A stretch of 64,000 nucleotides of DNA from Chersky-840 sp963811775 (GCA_963811775.1 CAWESO010000009.1:233086-297085); one strand, 5' to 3'; shown: positions 8,698 to 18,689, numbered from the stretch's first letter. Numbers and translations: made by a program. The notes: generated from the sequence alone by a model not told the origin.

Positions 8698-11600
8698 GTG
8701 CCCGACAGCCGGAGCGTGGAGGGGCCCGACACTCTGAGGGTCCCCGTCGCCGTGGGCCGACGAGCCCTGATCGTCTCCAATCTGGGTCTGACCGCGCCGG
8801 CCAGCGCCGCCACCACGTGGGCGGCGACCGGCCTGGCCCGGGCCCTCGACACCTGGGACGGACCCGGACTGGTGGTGATCGCGGGCAACCTCCTGGACCT
8901 GAGCCGCGCCGCCCGACCCGGCCTCGGCGGCCTCGGCGGCGCTGGCGGCCCATCCCCGTCTGGTCCGGGCCATCGAGGCGTTCGCCGGCGGCGACGACCG
9001 ACGCATCATCGCCATCCCCGGGACCACGGACGGCGCGCTGGGGTGCGGGGGCGGGCCACGTGCTCGCCGACCTCGGCGTCGAGACGGCGGCTGGCGCCGA
9101 GCTGCACATGGCGACGGCCGCGGGCAGTCGCGTCGTCTGCGTGGCGGCGGAGGTACCGGGCCCGCTGTCGATGACGACGGCGGCACCGACCACCGCGACG
9201 GGCGCGGGCGGTGACCCCGGGCGCGGGGCCTTCACCCTCACCCCCAACCCCGCCGCCGAGTGGCAGGACGGCCTGGAACGCCTCGCCGACCCCGCCAGCA
9301 CGCCTCGCTTCTTGACGTCGCGCCTGCTCTACCGTCGCTTCGCGCGCTTCGCGTGGTGGCTGCTCGTTCCCTTCGTCATCGCCATCGCCCTGCGGTTCCC
9401 CTTCGTCTCCTCGGGGCTCGACCATCTCGTCTTCGGGCACCCCACGCCCTCCCGGGCCATAGAGCGCGCCCAGGCCGCCGCGTGGGGGCGCGCCTGCTCT
9501 TCGCCACCCTGGTGTGCATCGCCGAGCTCGTCATCCTCGCCGTGGTGCTCGGCTTCGTGGCCCGAAAGGCGTGGCGGACCCTGGGCGGCGGCGAGCTCGA
9601 CGGCCTGTTCGAGGACGCGTTGGCCGAGCGCGGGGTCCACCGCCAACGACGACGGGCGCGACGCGGCCCGCGCCCTGTGCGGCGAGGGATACGCGGGGCT
9701 CGTGTGCGGAGCCACCCTGCAGGCCGAGCTCACCCACCTCGGCCCCGGATTCTTCGCCTGTCCCGGCGCCGCCGGGGAGATCGTCGAGGAGCACCACGGA
9801 CGGCTGGGCCTCCTGCCCGTCTTCCTGGCCTGCCAGCAGCTCGCCTGGGTGGAGCTCGAGACCGGCGCCGAGCTCCACGTGCGCCTGCTGCTCACGAGGT
9901 CGGAGCTCCCGGGGGCGACGCTGCTCGAACGCGCCGCGGCCCGCGACCGCAAGGTGCACGACGCCCACCCCCTGGTGGTGGCGGCCTACCCCCACGGCGC
10001 GTCGTGGCCGCCGGCACCGGACCTCGGTGTGGTCCGCAACCGCTCGCGTCGGGTGCGGCGGTGGGCGGCGGGCGCCATCGCCGTGGCCGGGGTCATCGAC
10101 GTGCTCACAGCCGTCACGCCGCCGCTTCGGGGCAACCTCCATCTCGTGCTCGAGCTGCTCCCGTTCGTGGCCAGCCAGGCCGCCGGTGCGCTCGTCACCC
10201 TGGTGGGGATCGGGCTCCTGGCCCTGGCGCGGCGGGGTGCGGCGCGGCCAGCGCCGGGCCTTCGTCATCGCCGTGTGGGCCCTCGCCGTGAGCGTCGTCC
10301 TGCACCTGGCGCGCGGCGGGGACGTCGGTGGATCGCTGTTCTCACTGATCGTGCTCGGTTTCCTGGTCGTGAACCGCCGGGAGTTCCCGGCCGCGTCGGA
10401 CCGGCCCTCCCTGCGCTCGGCGGTCGTCGCCCTCGTCGGCGGCGTCATCGGGATCACCGTCGTCATGACGGCCGTGGTGGAGCTGACGCTGCGCTTCGAC
10501 CTCGACCGGCCCCGCATGCCCGCTGTGGCGTGCCGGGCAGGCGGTGCTCGAACGCCTCGTCGGGCTGAACGGCGTGAACCTTCCCGACCGGCTCGACGAC
10601 TTCCTGGCCCCGAGCCTGCTCGCCATGGGGGTCACCCTGGCGGCGGTGGCGGTGCTCCTGGCCACGCGCCCGCTGGTGGACCGGCGCCGATCGGGCGGGC
10701 GCGCCGCCGAGGCGCGGGCCCGGGACATCGTGCGCCGCCACGGCCAGGGCACCCTGGACTACTTCGCCCTGCGCAGCGACAAACAGTGGTTCTTCCACCG
10801 GGACTCGCTCGTGGCCTACGCCATCTACAGCGGCATCTGCCTGGTGTCGCCCGACCCCATCGGGCCCTCAGCCGAGCAGGAGCACGTGTGGGCGGCCTTC
10901 CGCCGCTTCGCCGATGACCGGGGTTGGGTCGTCACCGTCATGGGCGCCAGCGAGCACTGGCTGCCGATCTACCGGGCCACGGGCATGCATGACATCTACA
11001 TCGGCGACGAAGCGGTGGTCGACGTGCAGGAGTTCTCGTTGTCCGGCGGCCACATGAAGGGTCTGCGCCAGGCCCACAACCGCATCGCCAAGTACGGCTA
11101 TTCGGCGACGTTCCACGACCCCGCCCGACTCGACCGGGCCACCGCGGCACGACTCACCGGGCTCATGTCCCAGAGCCGCCGCGGAGAGTTCGAACGCGGG
11201 TTCTCGATGGTCCTCGGCCGGATCTTCGACCCTCGCGACGAGAACCTGATCCTGTGCATGGTGACCGGCCCCGACGGCGAACCCGCGGCGATGTGCCAAT
11301 TCGTGCCGGCCCGGGGCATCGGCGGCTACTCACTGGACCTGATGCGGCGCGACCGCGGCGAGCACCCCAACGGGCTCATCGACTTCGCGCTCGGTGTCGA
11401 CGATCGAGCACCTGCGCACTCTCGGCTGCCGGGGCATCAGCCTCAACTTCGCGGCGCTGCGCTCCGTGCTCGAAGGTGCGGGCGATGACGGGCCCACCCA
11501 ACGGGTGGAACGGTGGGCCCTCAAGAAGATGTCGAGCTTCCTGCAGATCGAGACCCTGTGGCGCTTCAACGCCAAGTACGGCCCCGAGTGGCTTCCCCGC

Positions 11601-11852
11601 TACGTCGTCTACGACGCCGCCGAGCACCTCGTGCCCGTCGCTGTTGCCATCTTGCGGGCGGAGTCGCTCTCCGAGTTCCCGGTGATCGGTCGGATGATCG
11701 CCGCATCGGAGCGCCGGGCCCACGCCGCGTCGGAGAACCCCGACTCCGACGAGCAGAGCGGCGCATCGCTGCTCCCGGTCGACGGTCCCGGTGCCGACTC
11801 GGCCGAGTCCAAACACGGGTCACTCACGCCGCACACGTCTGAACGCGCCTGA
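8698..11852 (+). pseudogene. Metallophosphoesterase-like / DUF2156 (lysyl-PG synthase C-terminal) protein, seven frameshifts
   Basis: Coding similarity runs continuously from GTG 8698 to TGA 11852 but passes through seven frame changes: near 8925, GGGGG 9047-9051, GGGGG 9484-9488, GGGG 9632-9635, GGGG 10234-10237, CCC 10519-10521 and GG 11393-11394. Six are +1 and one is -1. Correcting them leaves 3150 bases, exactly 1050 codons. The N-terminus (RRALIVSNLGL, VVIAGNLLDLS, IAIPGTTDG) looks like a metallophosphoesterase. The middle has many hydrophobic segments, and the C-terminal part (LDYFALRSDKQWFFHRDS through LPRYVVYDAAEHL) is the DUF2156/phosphatidylglycerol lysyltransferase fold of MprF/LysX proteins. 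The likely role of the intact protein is aminoacyl-lipid or related membrane modification. It is either a decayed gene or a badly sequenced one. Confidence 0.7.
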
Positions 11853-11889
11853 GTCGCCCGTCGTGTCGGGGCGAGGCGAGAACCCTCGG

Positions 11890-13065
11890 TCACGACCCCG
11901 TGGCCAGGACCCGGGCGAGCCAGGGGTACACCGCCGCGGCCCAGATGTCCTGCCCGAGCCCTCCGCAATGACCGTCGGCCCCCTGCTGCGCGCTCAGCCG
12001 GACGAGATCGGCCGGAACGGTCATGGCATCGCGCAGCGTCGCGCCACCCCCACCGGCGAAGTCATGGTCGGCTTCGACGATCAGTGTGGGGCACGTGATG
12101 TTCGCCGCGTGCGCCAGCATGGTGAAGCGGCGCAACTCGGCGAAATAGCTTTCGGTGGAATCGAGCCCGTGTGCCGCCTTGCGGGCGCCGAAGAACTCCG
12201 CACGCTTCGGATCGATCTTGCTCTGGACCCGCACCGCCGGCCCGGCGACCTTGCCCACGATGCCGGTCGGCAGGTGGGCACCCATGTCGGGCTGGGCCGG
12301 ATCACACACCAGCCCCGTCAATCTCGTGTCGAAGGCCGCGGCGCGTGGCGCCAGGTAGCCGGCGAACGACCTCCCCACCACCGCGATCCGGGCGCTGTCC
12401 ACCTCGGGACGCGCCACGAGCCAGTCGAGCACCGGTGACAGCACCCGTTCGAAGTCCGGCCGGAAGTAGAGGCGCTGGGTGAACAGCGCGTCGCCTTGTC
12501 CCGGGCCGTCGAAGACCAAGACGTTGTAGCCCCGCTCCAGGGCGCCGGGGACGTTCACCCATCCCGCCTCGGCGGTTGAGTCGTAGCCGGAGGGGAACAG
12601 CAGCGTCGGCCGGGCCGCGCCGGCCCGATCGGGGGCGAAGAGGTACCCCCCGAGCGTGGTCTGCTCATAGGGGATCCGGACCTGCTCGGTGCGGTGCTCC
12701 ATGAGCTCGGTGGCGGCCCGGAAGGTTTCGACGTGGCTCCGGTACGCGCCGAGGAGCCGAGGGTCGTCGAGGTCCGAGCGTATGAAGTAATAGGCCTGGC
12801 GGTGGTACTCACTCGCCCGCAGCAGCGCGTGCAGGGCGGTGACGGTGTCACCGACCCGCATTGCGTCGTCGCCCGTGCGCTGGGCCACCGCGGCGGTCTT
12901 CGACCAGGCCTCGTACCACGCACCACCATCGAGCTTCTGGATCCGGCGGGCCGTGGCGAGCGCTTCGCCGAGGTCCGACCCGTGCACCGGGGCCGCGGCC
13001 AGCGTCCGCACCAGCTGTCCGTCGTAGGACGGATTCTTGTAGAAGACCGTGGCCGGCTCACCCAT
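11890..13065 (-). CDS. Alpha/beta hydrolase (FrsA/DHPON-hydrolase-like)
   Basis: A 391-aa two-part hydrolase: a helical N-terminal domain (about 1-120) followed by an alpha/beta hydrolase domain. The nucleophile elbow is VVGRSFAGY, the acid is probably the Asp in EADHDFAGGG, and the base is the His in GADGHCGG. FDGPGQGDALF matches the usual oxyanion-region motif of this group. Family relatives hydrolyse C-C or ester bonds, but the substrate here is unknown. ATG 13065 is preceded by GGAG; the longer open frame upstream is Arg-rich and non-coding in appearance. It is divergent from the GNAT gene and convergent with the broken gene at 8698-11852. Confidence 0.8.
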   Translation of the reverse strand: MGEPATVFYKNPSYDGQLVRTLAAAPVHGSDLGEALATARRIQKLDGGAWYEAWSKTAAVAQRTGDDAMRVGDTVTALHALLRASEYHRQAYYFIRSDLDDPRLLGAYRSHVETFRAATELMEHRTEQVRIPYEQTTLGGYLFAPDRAGAARPTLLFPSGYDSTAEAGWVNVPGALERGYNVLVFDGPGQGDALFTQRLYFRPDFERVLSPVLDWLVARPEVDSARIAVVGRSFAGYLAPRAAAFDTRLTGLVCDPAQPDMGAHLPTGIVGKVAGPAVRVQSKIDPKRAEFFGARKAAHGLDSTESYFAELRRFTMLAHAANITCPTLIVEADHDFAGGGGATLRDAMTVPADLVRLSAQQGADGHCGGLGQDIWAAAVYPWLARVLATGS

Positions 13066-13196
13066 GTCGACTCCGTTCGCCCCGGGACGTCGTCGGCCTC
13101 GTCTCGATGGACGCCGCGTGGTCAAAGCGCGCCGAGCATAACGGTCGGGCGACGGCGAGGCCCGTGTCCGCTGTGTGTCAGCAGTAGAAAGGGAAT

Positions 13197-13796
13197 GTGC
13201 GAATCCGACGTGCCACGTTCGACGATGCCCGGTCCATCGCGTCGGTCTACGTCCGGTCGTGGAAGGGCGCGTACCCGGGCCTGATCCCGCAGCCGTATCT
13301 CGATGCACTCACGTCCGAGGATCGCCGCGGCATGTGGGAGGACGTCCTGGCCGGCTCGCCCTGGCCCCGGACCGGAGTCCTCGTCCTGCTCGAGTCGGCC
13401 CGAGACGAGAGCCCCGGCCCCGGCCTCGGCTCCCAGGCGATCATCGGCTTCGCCTCGTTCGGCCCCACGCGCGACGAGGGTGTGGACACGAGCGAGGTCG
13501 GGGAGCTCATGACGTTCTACTTGGACCCGACCGTCTTCGGGTCAGGCGGGGCCGACCTCCTGATGGACGCGGCTGTGACGGCGCTGCGCGCCGGGGGATT
13601 CACCAGCGCCACGCTCTGGGTCCTGAGCACCAACGCCCGGGCCCGGCGCTTCTACGAACGCCGGGGCTGGCACCACGACGGCGCGAGCAAGCTCCATGAC
13701 TGGAACGCGTTCGTGGCCACCGACCTGCGATACCGCATCGCGCTCGACGGCACACCCGAGCCCGAGCCCGCGTCCGCTCCAGGCAGGTCCACCTAA
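13197..13796 (+). CDS. GNAT-family N-acetyltransferase
   Basis: A 199-aa acetyltransferase. It opens MRIRRATFDDARSIASVYVRSW, then has the acetyl-CoA-binding region (GELMTFYLDPTVFGSGGADLLMDAA) and the C-terminal LWVLSTNARARRFYERRGW signature. GTG 13197 is preceded by AAAGGGAA. The substrate is unknown. The stop at 13796 is 9 bp before the PH-domain gene, so the three + strand genes here probably form an operon. Confidence 0.85.
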   Translation: MRIRRATFDDARSIASVYVRSWKGAYPGLIPQPYLDALTSEDRRGMWEDVLAGSPWPRTGVLVLLESARDESPGPGLGSQAIIGFASFGPTRDEGVDTSEVGELMTFYLDPTVFGSGGADLLMDAAVTALRAGGFTSATLWVLSTNARARRFYERRGWHHDGASKLHDWNAFVATDLRYRIALDGTPEPEPASAPGRST

Positions 13797-13805
13797 GGTG
13801 GAGTC

Positions 13806-14285
13806 ATGACGAACGCGCCGGCGACACCGTGGAAGCCACTGTCTCCGACGCTCATGAAGATGCGCGTCGTCGAGATCACCGTGGTCGGGATCGTGCTGGC
13901 CGTGATCGCCGGTTCGGCCTCCCTCGCCGCGGGCAGCTCGGTCGCCGCGCTCGCCGCGGTGGTGGCCGTCGCGTTGTGCAGCGTCGGTGCACTGTGGTTC
14001 GTCCGCAACCGGTTCCATGCCTGGGGATACCTCGAACGCGCCGAGGACCTCGAGGTCCGCCGGGGTGTGATGGTGCAGCGTGTGTCGGTCGTCCCCTACG
14101 GCCGGATGCAGTTCGTCGAGATCACCGCCGGCCCCGTGGAACGGCTCTTCGGGTTGTCGACGGTCAAGCTCCACACCGCCGCCGCGGCCAGCGACGCCCG
14201 GATCCCGGGGCTCGAGCCCGACGAAGCAGCGCGGCTCAGAGATCGTCTCGCCGCCCTGGGCGAGGCCAAAGCCGCCGGTCTGTGA
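13806..14285 (+). CDS. Bacterial PH-domain membrane protein (YdbS-like)
   Basis: A 159-aa protein with two hydrophobic helices (about 20-66) and one bPH2 (YdbS/DUF304) domain (RNRFHAWGYLERAEDLEVRRG through RMQFVEITAGPVERLFGLSTVKLHT). Its stop overlaps the start of the next gene (GTGA at 14282-14285), which also carries bPH2 domains. The pair matches the two-gene YdbS/YdbT arrangement known in many Gram-positive bacteria; its function is not firmly known, with membrane-stress roles proposed in some species. Confidence 0.85.
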   Translation: MTNAPATPWKPLSPTLMKMRVVEITVVGIVLAVIAGSASLAAGSSVAALAAVVAVALCSVGALWFVRNRFHAWGYLERAEDLEVRRGVMVQRVSVVPYGRMQFVEITAGPVERLFGLSTVKLHTAAAASDARIPGLEPDEAARLRDRLAALGEAKAAGL

Positions 14286-15820
14286 CCACCGGCGGCGTGC
14301 TGCGCTGGCAACGCCTCCACCCCCTGTCGCCCGCCGTTCGCAGCGGACGGGGGCTCGTGCCCCTGATCCTGGTGGGGGGGCTGTCCTCGCTGCGCGGCGG
14401 GCACAGCGACTCGACGCAGTACGTCATCTGGATCGGGTTGGCGGTGATCGGCATCGTCTTCGGCGCCGTCCAGTGGCTGGTGACGCGTTGGGCCTTCGAC
14501 GGCGCCACCCTGCGAATCGAGACTGGTCTGGTCCGGCGCGACTCCCAGCAACTGCCCGTGGCCCGCATCCAGGCCGTCGACCTGGTGTCGCCGTTCCTGG
14601 CCCGCATCCTCGGCCTGGCCGAGCTGCGCATCCGGGTGGCCGGAGCCAAGTCGGCTCATCATCTCTCCTACCTGTCCGCCCCGGTGGCCGCCGACCTGCG
14701 GGCCCGGTTGCTCGCCGCCCACCACGGACTCGACCAGTCCGTCCCCGCCCCCGACGAGCAGCCGGTGGTGGTCGTGGCGCCGGCCCGCCTGCTCGGATCG
14801 GTGCTGCTGTCGGCCAGCACGGCGGGGGCTGTGCTCTTCGTCGCCCTGCTCGTGGGGCTGAGCACGGTGTCGCGCGCCGCGGCCGCGGCCGTGGCGGGAT
14901 CGCTGTTCGTCTACCTCCTCGGGATCGGCCAGGGAATCTGGCGACGCTTCAACGAGCAGTACCGCTTCACCGTGGCCCTCGCGCCCGACGGCATCCGCAT
15001 CCGGCGCGGCGTGCTCAGCACGGTGTCGGAGACCATCCCGACCGGCCGGGTCCAGGCCGTGCGGCAGATCGAGCCCCTGTTGTGGCGGGCGTTCGGCTGG
15101 TGCCGCCTCGAGGTCGACCTGGCCGGCGTCCCCGGTCACGGCCGGACCGGCGGAGGCGGGCGCGTCACCAAGGCCCTGCTCCCGGTGGGGACGCGCCCCA
15201 CGGCGGACTACCTGCGACAGGTCGTGATCGGCCCGGTGGAGCCGCCCGTGACGCGCCCGCCCGAGCGGGTCCGGTGGAAGGCGGCGCTCAGTTACCACTT
15301 CCTCGCCGCCGGCCAAGACGACGCCATGGCCGTGGCCGTGACGGGGCGGGTGCAGAAGGTCACGTGCTGGGTGCCCCTGGCCAAGGCCCAGAGCATCCGC
15401 CGCGTGCAGGGCCCGGTGCAACGGGCCCTGCGGCTGGCCACGGTCCACGTGGACGTGGCCGGACGGCGCGCCGGCGCCACGTTCCGGGATCGATCCGCCG
15501 ACGAGGCCGACCGTCTCGTGCGCCAGCTCGCCGTGCACAGCCGCGGGGCGCGCCAGCACGTGGCGGCAGCGGGCGTGACGACCGCCGGGGTGATCGCCGG
15601 CGGAGTGACCGCCGCGGGAGTGACGACCGCCGGCGCGTCGGTGCCGCCGGCGACGACGACGGACCCCGGCTTCGTGGCGCCGGCCCCCATGACGGCGTCG
15701 GCCATAGCCCCGGGTTGGTTCGCCGACCCGGCGCGACGGCACCAGTGGCGTTACTGGAACGGGACGGTGTGGACCGAGCACGTCTCCGACGACGGCGTCG
15801 CCGGGTTCGACCCGTCCTAG
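14282..15820 (+). CDS. Multi-bPH2-domain membrane protein with C-terminal DUF2510 (YdbT-like)
   Basis: A 512-aa membrane protein. It contains three bPH2-type segments (about 60-140, 215-300 and 325-420; each has RRG, then a RIQAV/RVQAV-type turn and a VDLAG strand) separated by hydrophobic helices. After an Ala/Gly/Thr/Val-rich linker (GVTTAGVIAGGVTAAG) there is a C-terminal DUF2510 module, PGWFADPARRHQWRYWNGTVWTEHV. DUF2510 is frequent on actinobacterial membrane proteins. The GTG at 14282 overlaps the stop of the smaller PH gene, implying translational coupling. It ends 7 bp from the convergent EAL gene. Confidence 0.85.
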   Translation: MTTGGVLRWQRLHPLSPAVRSGRGLVPLILVGGLSSLRGGHSDSTQYVIWIGLAVIGIVFGAVQWLVTRWAFDGATLRIETGLVRRDSQQLPVARIQAVDLVSPFLARILGLAELRIRVAGAKSAHHLSYLSAPVAADLRARLLAAHHGLDQSVPAPDEQPVVVVAPARLLGSVLLSASTAGAVLFVALLVGLSTVSRAAAAAVAGSLFVYLLGIGQGIWRRFNEQYRFTVALAPDGIRIRRGVLSTVSETIPTGRVQAVRQIEPLLWRAFGWCRLEVDLAGVPGHGRTGGGGRVTKALLPVGTRPTADYLRQVVIGPVEPPVTRPPERVRWKAALSYHFLAAGQDDAMAVAVTGRVQKVTCWVPLAKAQSIRRVQGPVQRALRLATVHVDVAGRRAGATFRDRSADEADRLVRQLAVHSRGARQHVAAAGVTTAGVIAGGVTAAGVTTAGASVPPATTTDPGFVAPAPMTASAIAPGWFADPARRHQWRYWNGTVWTEHVSDDGVAGFDPS

Positions 15821-15827
15821 ACGTCGG

Positions 15828-16829
15828 TCAGGACCCGCGGCTCTTGCGGAACGCCAGCAGGCGCCCGCGCTTGGCGACAAGCGACAGGTCCGTCGCCTCG
15901 ACGTGCATGTCGTCGGCCAAGGACTTGTCCCCGCCGCCCTCGGGCTTCTTCGACGAGGTCTCCTTCACGGCGTCGAGGGCGCCGATGACCTCGGCCGCGC
16001 TCTCGGGCGCGCTGTAGATCGACCTCGGGTCGTCGTCGAGCTCGTCGTCGTCCTCGACCTCGTCGAGGTCCGTGAGCGGGAAGACCGGCAACGGGTCCAT
16101 CGTCGTGAGCACGAGGGCGTCCTCGACGGCGAGGGGCTTGGCGAAGAAGTACCCCTGGGCGACATCGGCGCCGAGCTCGCGCAGGATCTTCACCTGCTGC
16201 GCGGTCTCGACGTTCTCGGCCACGGTGCAGATCCCGAGCGAATGGCTCACGTGCACGATCGTCTCGACCATGGCACGGCTCACGCCCCCGGCGTCGGCCA
16301 GGCCCTCGATGAGCGACCCGTCGATCTTCATGGTGTTGATGGAGAACTGCTGGAGGCTGTCGATGGTGGACCAGTCCGACCCGATGTCGTCGACGGTCAG
16401 CTGGATGCCGAGGCGGGACATGGCGTGCAGTTCGGCGGTGGCCTCCTCGTCGGTGACGCTCGTCTCGGTGATCTCGATGGTGAGGCGGTCCGGGTTGAGC
16501 CCCGACTCCTCGATGGCCGCCGCGGCGGCTGACGCCGCCTCGCGCTGGCGCAGCTGGAACACCGAGCAGTTGACCGCGAGCTGGAGGTCGGCCTGCCAAC
16601 TGGCCGCGGCCGCACAGGCTTCGGACAGGACCCAGGCATTGAGCTCCACCATGTGGCCGTTGGCCTCGGCCCACGGGATCAACACGCTGGGGGGGATGGG
16701 GCCCAGATCGGGGTCGTTCCAGCGCAGGAAGGCCTCGAAGCCCAGCAGACGGCCCGTGGCGAGGTCGACGGCCGGCTGGAACACCAGCTCAGGCTCGCCG
16801 TCGAGGCCGAGTTCGGGTCGCTGCCTCAC
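15828..16829 (-). CDS. EAL-domain protein (c-di-GMP phosphodiesterase-like)
   Basis: A 333-aa cytoplasmic protein with one EAL domain (about 15-245) and an acidic C-terminal tail (DLDEVEDDDELDDD). Motifs in order: FQPAVDL, EAFLRW (EAL variant EAF), NCSVFQL, IEITET, DDIGSDWST in place of the usual DDFGTGYSS, MKIDGSLI, AENVET and QGYFFAKPL. The metal-binding and catalytic residues appear kept, but loop 6 is altered, so hydrolysis of c-di-GMP is likely but not certain. GTG 16829 is chosen because everything upstream is the 12-bp minisatellite. It lies downstream of nuoN on the same strand. Confidence 0.75.
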   Translation of the reverse strand: MRQRPELGLDGEPELVFQPAVDLATGRLLGFEAFLRWNDPDLGPIPPSVLIPWAEANGHMVELNAWVLSEACAAAASWQADLQLAVNCSVFQLRQREAASAAAAAIEESGLNPDRLTIEITETSVTDEEATAELHAMSRLGIQLTVDDIGSDWSTIDSLQQFSINTMKIDGSLIEGLADAGGVSRAMVETIVHVSHSLGICTVAENVETAQQVKILRELGADVAQGYFFAKPLAVEDALVLTTMDPLPVFPLTDLDEVEDDDELDDDPRSIYSAPESAAEVIGALDAVKETSSKKPEGGGDKSLADDMHVEATDLSLVAKRGRLLAFRKSRGS

Positions 16830-16898
16830 GATGCCCGATGGGTGCGCGTGTCCACGTATTTGCCATCGGCCGACCGCCGGGAGACCTTGAGCGCGCCC

Positions 16899-16982
16899 GG
16901 AGGCGGGCCCGGAGGCGGGCCCGGAGGCGGGCCCGGAGGCGGGCCCGGAGGCGGGCCCGGAGGCGGGCCCGGAGGCGGGCCC
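16899..16982. repeat. 12-bp minisatellite, seven perfect copies
   Basis: The unit GGAGGCGGGCCC is repeated seven times without a mismatch between the end of nuoN and the start of the EAL gene. Being a multiple of three it keeps every frame open through the array, which is why a long spurious reading frame joins nuoN to the EAL gene. Confidence 0.95.
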
Positions 16983-17006
16983 GGCGCCTGAGGCGAGGCC
17001 GCAGCA

Positions 17007-17019
17007 GGGGCGAAGCCCC
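17007..17019. terminator. Short hairpin after nuoN
   Basis: GGGGC-GAA-GCCCC, 5-bp arms with a 3-nt loop, 10 bp downstream of the nuoN stop. It is a possible terminator for the long nuo operon. There is no T-run and the stem is short. Confidence 0.35.
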
Positions 17020-17029
17020 GGGCGACGCC

Positions 17030-18686
17030 CTACCTGAACAGGAGCGTCGCCTTGTGGGCGAAGTCCAACACGGGGGCGGGCCACACCCCGAACAGGATGG
17101 TCACGACCACGCACACGGCGATGGCCACGACCGTGGTCGGGCTCACGGCCGATTCGCCCGGGGCCGCCGAGGCCTCCGAGGCCTCGGAGACGAGCGTGAG
17201 CGAGCCCGGCTCCCGCTCTTCGGCGCCCGCACCGGCACCGTCGGGTCGGCCCGACGAGGCCTCGCCACCCTCGGCGAGCAGGCCCGTCGCCGACGAGGCG
17301 GGAGCCGCACCTCCGGTGTCGGCCGCCGGAGCCGGGGCGGTCGAGTACATGAGGAGGATGACGCGGCAGATAGAAGAAGGCGGCGATGGCGGCCGAGACC
17401 ATGGCCACGACGGCCAGGGCCGTGGACCGGCCCCCGACCGAGGCCGAGATGACCTCGAGCTTGGCCAGGAAGCCCGTCGTGAAGGGGATGCCGGCCTGGG
17501 CCATGAGGAGCACGCCCAGGGATCCCGCCAACCAGGGCCGGCGCGAGGCCAGTCCCCGGTAGTACTCGAGGTCGTGGCGGGTGTCGCCCGGACCGCCGAC
17601 GACGGTGATGACGGCGAAGCTCCCGATGACCATGAAGGTGTAGGTGAAGAGGTAGTAGAGCGACCCCTCGATCCCGCGCGCCGTCGCCACCTGCAGCCCG
17701 AGCAGGACGAAGCCGGCGTGGTTGATCGACGAGTAGGCCAGCATCCGCTTGATGTCGCGCTGGGCCAGGGCGACCGCCGCGCCCAGCAGCAAGGTGATGG
17801 CGGCCAGCACCCACACCGCCGGCTGCCAGTCGCTGCGCAGTGTGCCGAACGAGGACACGAAGACGCGCAGCAGCGCCGCGAACCCGCCCGCCTTGGCCAC
17901 CGCGGCCATGAAGCCCGTGGCCGGGCTGGGCGAGCCCTGGTAGACGTCGGGCGTCCACAGGTGGAAGGGGACCGCGGCGATCTTGAAGCCGAACCCCACC
18001 AGGAGCAGGGCCATGCCCGCCAGGAGCAGCCCGTTGTGCAGCAGGACGTTGCGCGACAGGTAGTCGGCGATCTGGGGCAGGTTGGTGGACCCGGTGGCCC
18101 CGTAGACGAGGGCCACGCCGTAGAGGAAGACGGCCGAGGAGAACGCGCCCAGGACGAAGTACTTGAGCGCGGCCTCACCCGACTCCGCCCGCCGGGCGTT
18201 CATGGCCGCCAGGACGTACAGGGCGATGGACAGGATCTCGAGGCCGAGGAAGACCACGATCAGGTCGTTGGCCTCCCCCATGATCATCGCCCCGGAGGCG
18301 GAGAGGAGCATGAGGGCCTGGAACTCGGGCCCGGTCGCCCGTTCGCGTCGCATCCAGCCGTCGGCGACGAGCGCGGACAAAAAGGCCGCGCTCGACACCA
18401 GCACCGCCACCAGCGAGCTGAAGCCGTCCTCGACCACGGCCGAGTCGATCGAGACGTGCGCGCCGTGGTTGGCGACGTCGAACCACTGCACGAGCGACAG
18501 GGCCAGCGCGGCGAGAGACGTCATCACCGCCATGACCGTGACCCAGGTGGCGTCGGCGCGCCGGCGCTGCACCGACGAGACGCCGAGGATGGCGACGGCC
18601 CCGCCCAGCATCACGAGCACGGGCAGGATCGACAAGTAGTCGATCTTGGGCGGCAACAGGGCGAGGAGGGACAGGGGCGCAGTCAC
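17030..18686 (-). CDS. nuoN: NADH-quinone oxidoreductase subunit N (frameshifted near 17365)
   Basis: Antiporter-like membrane subunit of complex I. Landmarks are EILSIALYVLAAMN, ALKYFVLGAFSSA, GFGFKIAAVPFHLWTPDVYQ, QRDIKRMLAYSSINHAGF and IPFTTGFLAKLEV. At FFYL the frame changes: an extra base near 17365 replaces the expected RVILLMY and opens the wrong frame. The correct C-terminus continues in the other frame to TAG 17030, ending LDFAHKATLLFR. The total span is 3n+1. A long Ala/Gly/Glu-rich insert lies between the last two helices. GTG 18686 is 3 bp from nuoM. Probably intact in the organism. Confidence 0.85.
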
Positions 18687-18689
18687 GGG

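Noticed and set aside
16899..16982. CRISPR array
   Set aside because: The repeats are 12 bp, perfectly tandem and without spacers, so this is a minisatellite. No cas genes are present in the window.
17034..17100. A separate proline-glycine repeat gene upstream of the EAL gene (PPPG repeats ending at a stop overlapping GTG 16829)
   Set aside because: The frame has no start codon between the nuoN stop and the repeat, so no independent gene can be supported.
15828..18686. A single 952-codon frame joining NuoN and the EAL domain
   Set aside because: The proper NuoN C-terminus with its last helix is in the neighbouring frame and ends at TAG 17030, so the fusion depends on a one-base insertion near 17365.
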